Source: Macrotrachela quadricornifera | Taxonomy: Eukaryota > Rotifera > Eurotatoria > Philodinida > Philodinidae | Assembly: GCA_022393335.1 (NCBI GenBank) | Contig: JAJEKB010021488.1 | Coordinates: 2,187,215-2,251,214, forward strand | Direction: 5' to 3' | Length of the DNA stretch: 64,000 bases | Shown: piece by piece, positions 62,684 to 64,000 of the stretch | Layout of the letters: every line of letters begins with the position of its first letter | Position numbering within the stretch: position 1 is the first letter of the stretch | Notes under the pieces: model-generated | What the model was told of the DNA's origin: nothing | The model's input: only the letters and a program-made list of their open reading frames with translations | Database searches by the model: none | Program-made: the position numbers and the translations under genes

Positions 62684-63498
62684 ATGCTTAATTTAACAAT
62701 GAAAATGTTATTTCTACTGTTTATCTCAATTATATATATTCAGGGTGAAATAAATTCTTATTCCAACTCAAGTAAGTTATCCTAAATCTCCTAATTAATA
62801 CTTTTTTTGTCTGTTTCTTAATATTTTTATGTTCTTCGTATATATGATTATTTAGAAGATGAGTCGTTATTGAAGAAACTCATGCGCAAGGTACGCGCTG
62901 TTAATGGTTTAACTGGATGTGCCAAACCCTTAACTGAATGCCAAAGTATTACGAATATGTCTAACGTGACGCGTTCAAACAGAGGTTCACTTACCTTGGC
63001 TTGTGCTTATTGCGACGAATCTCGACCATGTTGCAATAGTGATACTGTTTGTACTGGGCCTCCGAATGCTCCATTAGCACCAACCTACTGTTATAAACTT
63101 CGTAATGTAGGTGATACTTGCACTGCTAATTTCCAATGCAATAGTACCGGTAAGTTCTATGACAATAAAACTAACTTTCATCTTTATTGTAAATCATAAT
63201 TCATATCTTTTTGCTCCCATATTTAGCAACTCAACGATTAACATGTAAAGCCGGGAAATGCATCATCGCAGGAAGTGATTGCAAAAAAGCCGGCGAACCC
63301 TGCACATCTAGTACCGAATGTTGTACAAGTTGTATATATAATGATAATACATTTACACGGGGAACGTGTCTAGATACTTCAATCAGGTCGCCCTGTAGCC
63401 GCGACGATGAGTGTACTGAAGATGGTCAGAAACGATACTGCTGCAATAATGGATGTTGCCGTAAGCCTTGTGATTTCTTTAATGAATGTCAACTCTGA
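62684..63498 (+). CDS. Secreted cysteine-rich protein
   Basis: Three exons, join(62684..62771,62856..63149,63227..63498), 217 residues, introns 84 and 77 bp with GTAAG donors and TTTAG acceptors, both phase 1. The first exon encodes a signal peptide (MKMLFLLFISIIYIQG core). The mature part is rich in cysteine, with CC pairs and spacings such as CDESRPCCNSDTVC, CKKAGEPCTSSTECC and RYCCNNGCCRKPC, a disulfide-knot-like pattern. NMS, NVT, NST and NDNT-type sites suggest possible N-glycosylation. I cannot name the family; Dickkopf-, EB- or knottin-like modules have similar looks but no diagnostic match was seen. A probable polyadenylation signal AATAAA lies near 63592. Confidence 0.8.
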
Positions 63499-64000
63499 AG
63501 AAATTCAGTTACAACAAAAAAGACATTTTTTTTAAAACCTTACATTTATTTCGTCATAATTAGCTTTTTATTATAATTCAGCAAGTTTATTAATAAACTT
63601 TTGATGATTAAAATTTCCATAAAGACATAATGTGAGCTCTAATAATTAACTTTAAAATGAATACATTCTATTGTAACAATGAACAATTTTTTTCTGATAT
63701 AAAAGAAATAGTTTTCTCTTAAATGACCTATAAGGTTGCTGATTTGTTGTGTAATATGCATTGTGTATGCGTAGGATTATGTTTGATAGGAAAAATTTCA
63801 AGTGAAAATTTCATCAAATATTTTTCTTAAAGAGCTTTACTATAAAAAAAAAATAACGAAAAAGAAAGACAGAAATAAAAGCAAAATCAACCGAATAATT
63901 ATTTATTTATTAAACAAAAATAAACTTTATTATTTCATTTAATCAACAATTACTTCTAATACTTTGCTATAGAATAAAAAAATAGTTATTAATTAACTAA
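63499..64000. other. Downstream flank, no gene recognised
   Basis: 3' untranslated region of the Cys-rich gene, then AT-rich DNA to the window end. Nothing else is recognised. Confidence 0.4.

Noticed and set aside
1..64000. CRISPR array, rRNA genes or bacterial operons
   Set aside because: No regularly spaced identical repeats, no rRNA-like blocks, and genes are intron-bearing and eukaryotic in style.

Overview
The window looks like nuclear DNA of a bdelloid rotifer (Adineta/Rotaria type). The reasons are: it is strongly AT-rich; genes are interrupted by very short GT-AG introns (49-75 bp, often with GTAAGT donors); and it carries lineage-typical families, namely an ARM-TIR-SAM protein, an arginine ADP-ribosyltransferase, a VIT/vWA protein, an F-box exon and LRR repeats. 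Decayed DNA transposons and foldback elements are frequent. The organism call is inference from gene style; no rRNA or species marker is present.

Left part (1-9 kb). A minus-strand gene of two exons (660-3084) encodes a 791-residue helical-repeat/TIR/SAM protein. Next come a 451-bp foldback element with TA flanks, then the 3' part of a minus-strand leucine-rich-repeat gene in which each repeat is one 84-bp phase-0 exon inside a 138-bp DNA repeat. A 1.3-kb Tc1-like foldback and a lone F-box exon follow.

Middle desert (9-33 kb). Almost no genes. It holds small hAT-like elements (one with a perfect 8-bp target duplication), a near-perfect 122-bp hairpin element, a degenerate ACTAGTC satellite, a 1.7-kb candidate element bounded by TCGCGA-rich ends, pyrimidine-rich tracts, a family of roughly 300-bp repeats and a hAT transposase stub. 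A 10-base N gap lies at 15596-15605. The one intact gene is an ADP-ribosyltransferase (24137-24916).

Right part (33-64 kb). A VIT/vWA gene (33690-36379) is broken by an internal deletion, an altered splice acceptor and a frameshift in an A8 run. It is followed by the most unusual locus of the window: three minus-strand paralogs (A 38039-40139, B 42338-47662, C 49537-52073) of a secreted, mostly helical protein that I cannot assign to a named family, plus an inverted, decayed fourth copy (about 40640-41460). All three intact copies share the same four-exon plan (13, 228, variable and 414 nt) and signal peptide. The variable exon differs radically: A has two coiled-coil stretches around a hydrophobic segment, B replaces this with a charged region, and C lacks it. 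Gene B carries a decayed LINE in its last intron. Two tandem TMEM272-like four-helix membrane protein genes follow (53750-55739). Then comes a nested transposon: a piggyBac element with matched ends and TTAA duplications inserted into a pogo/Tigger-like transposase remnant, both inactivated. A solitary LRR terminal exon lies beside it. A secreted cysteine-rich protein gene (62684-63498) closes the window.

No operon-like cooperation is expected in such a genome. The visible themes are local tandem duplication with fast divergence (A/B/C cluster, TMEM272 pair, LRR exon array) and repeated transposon insertion and decay.
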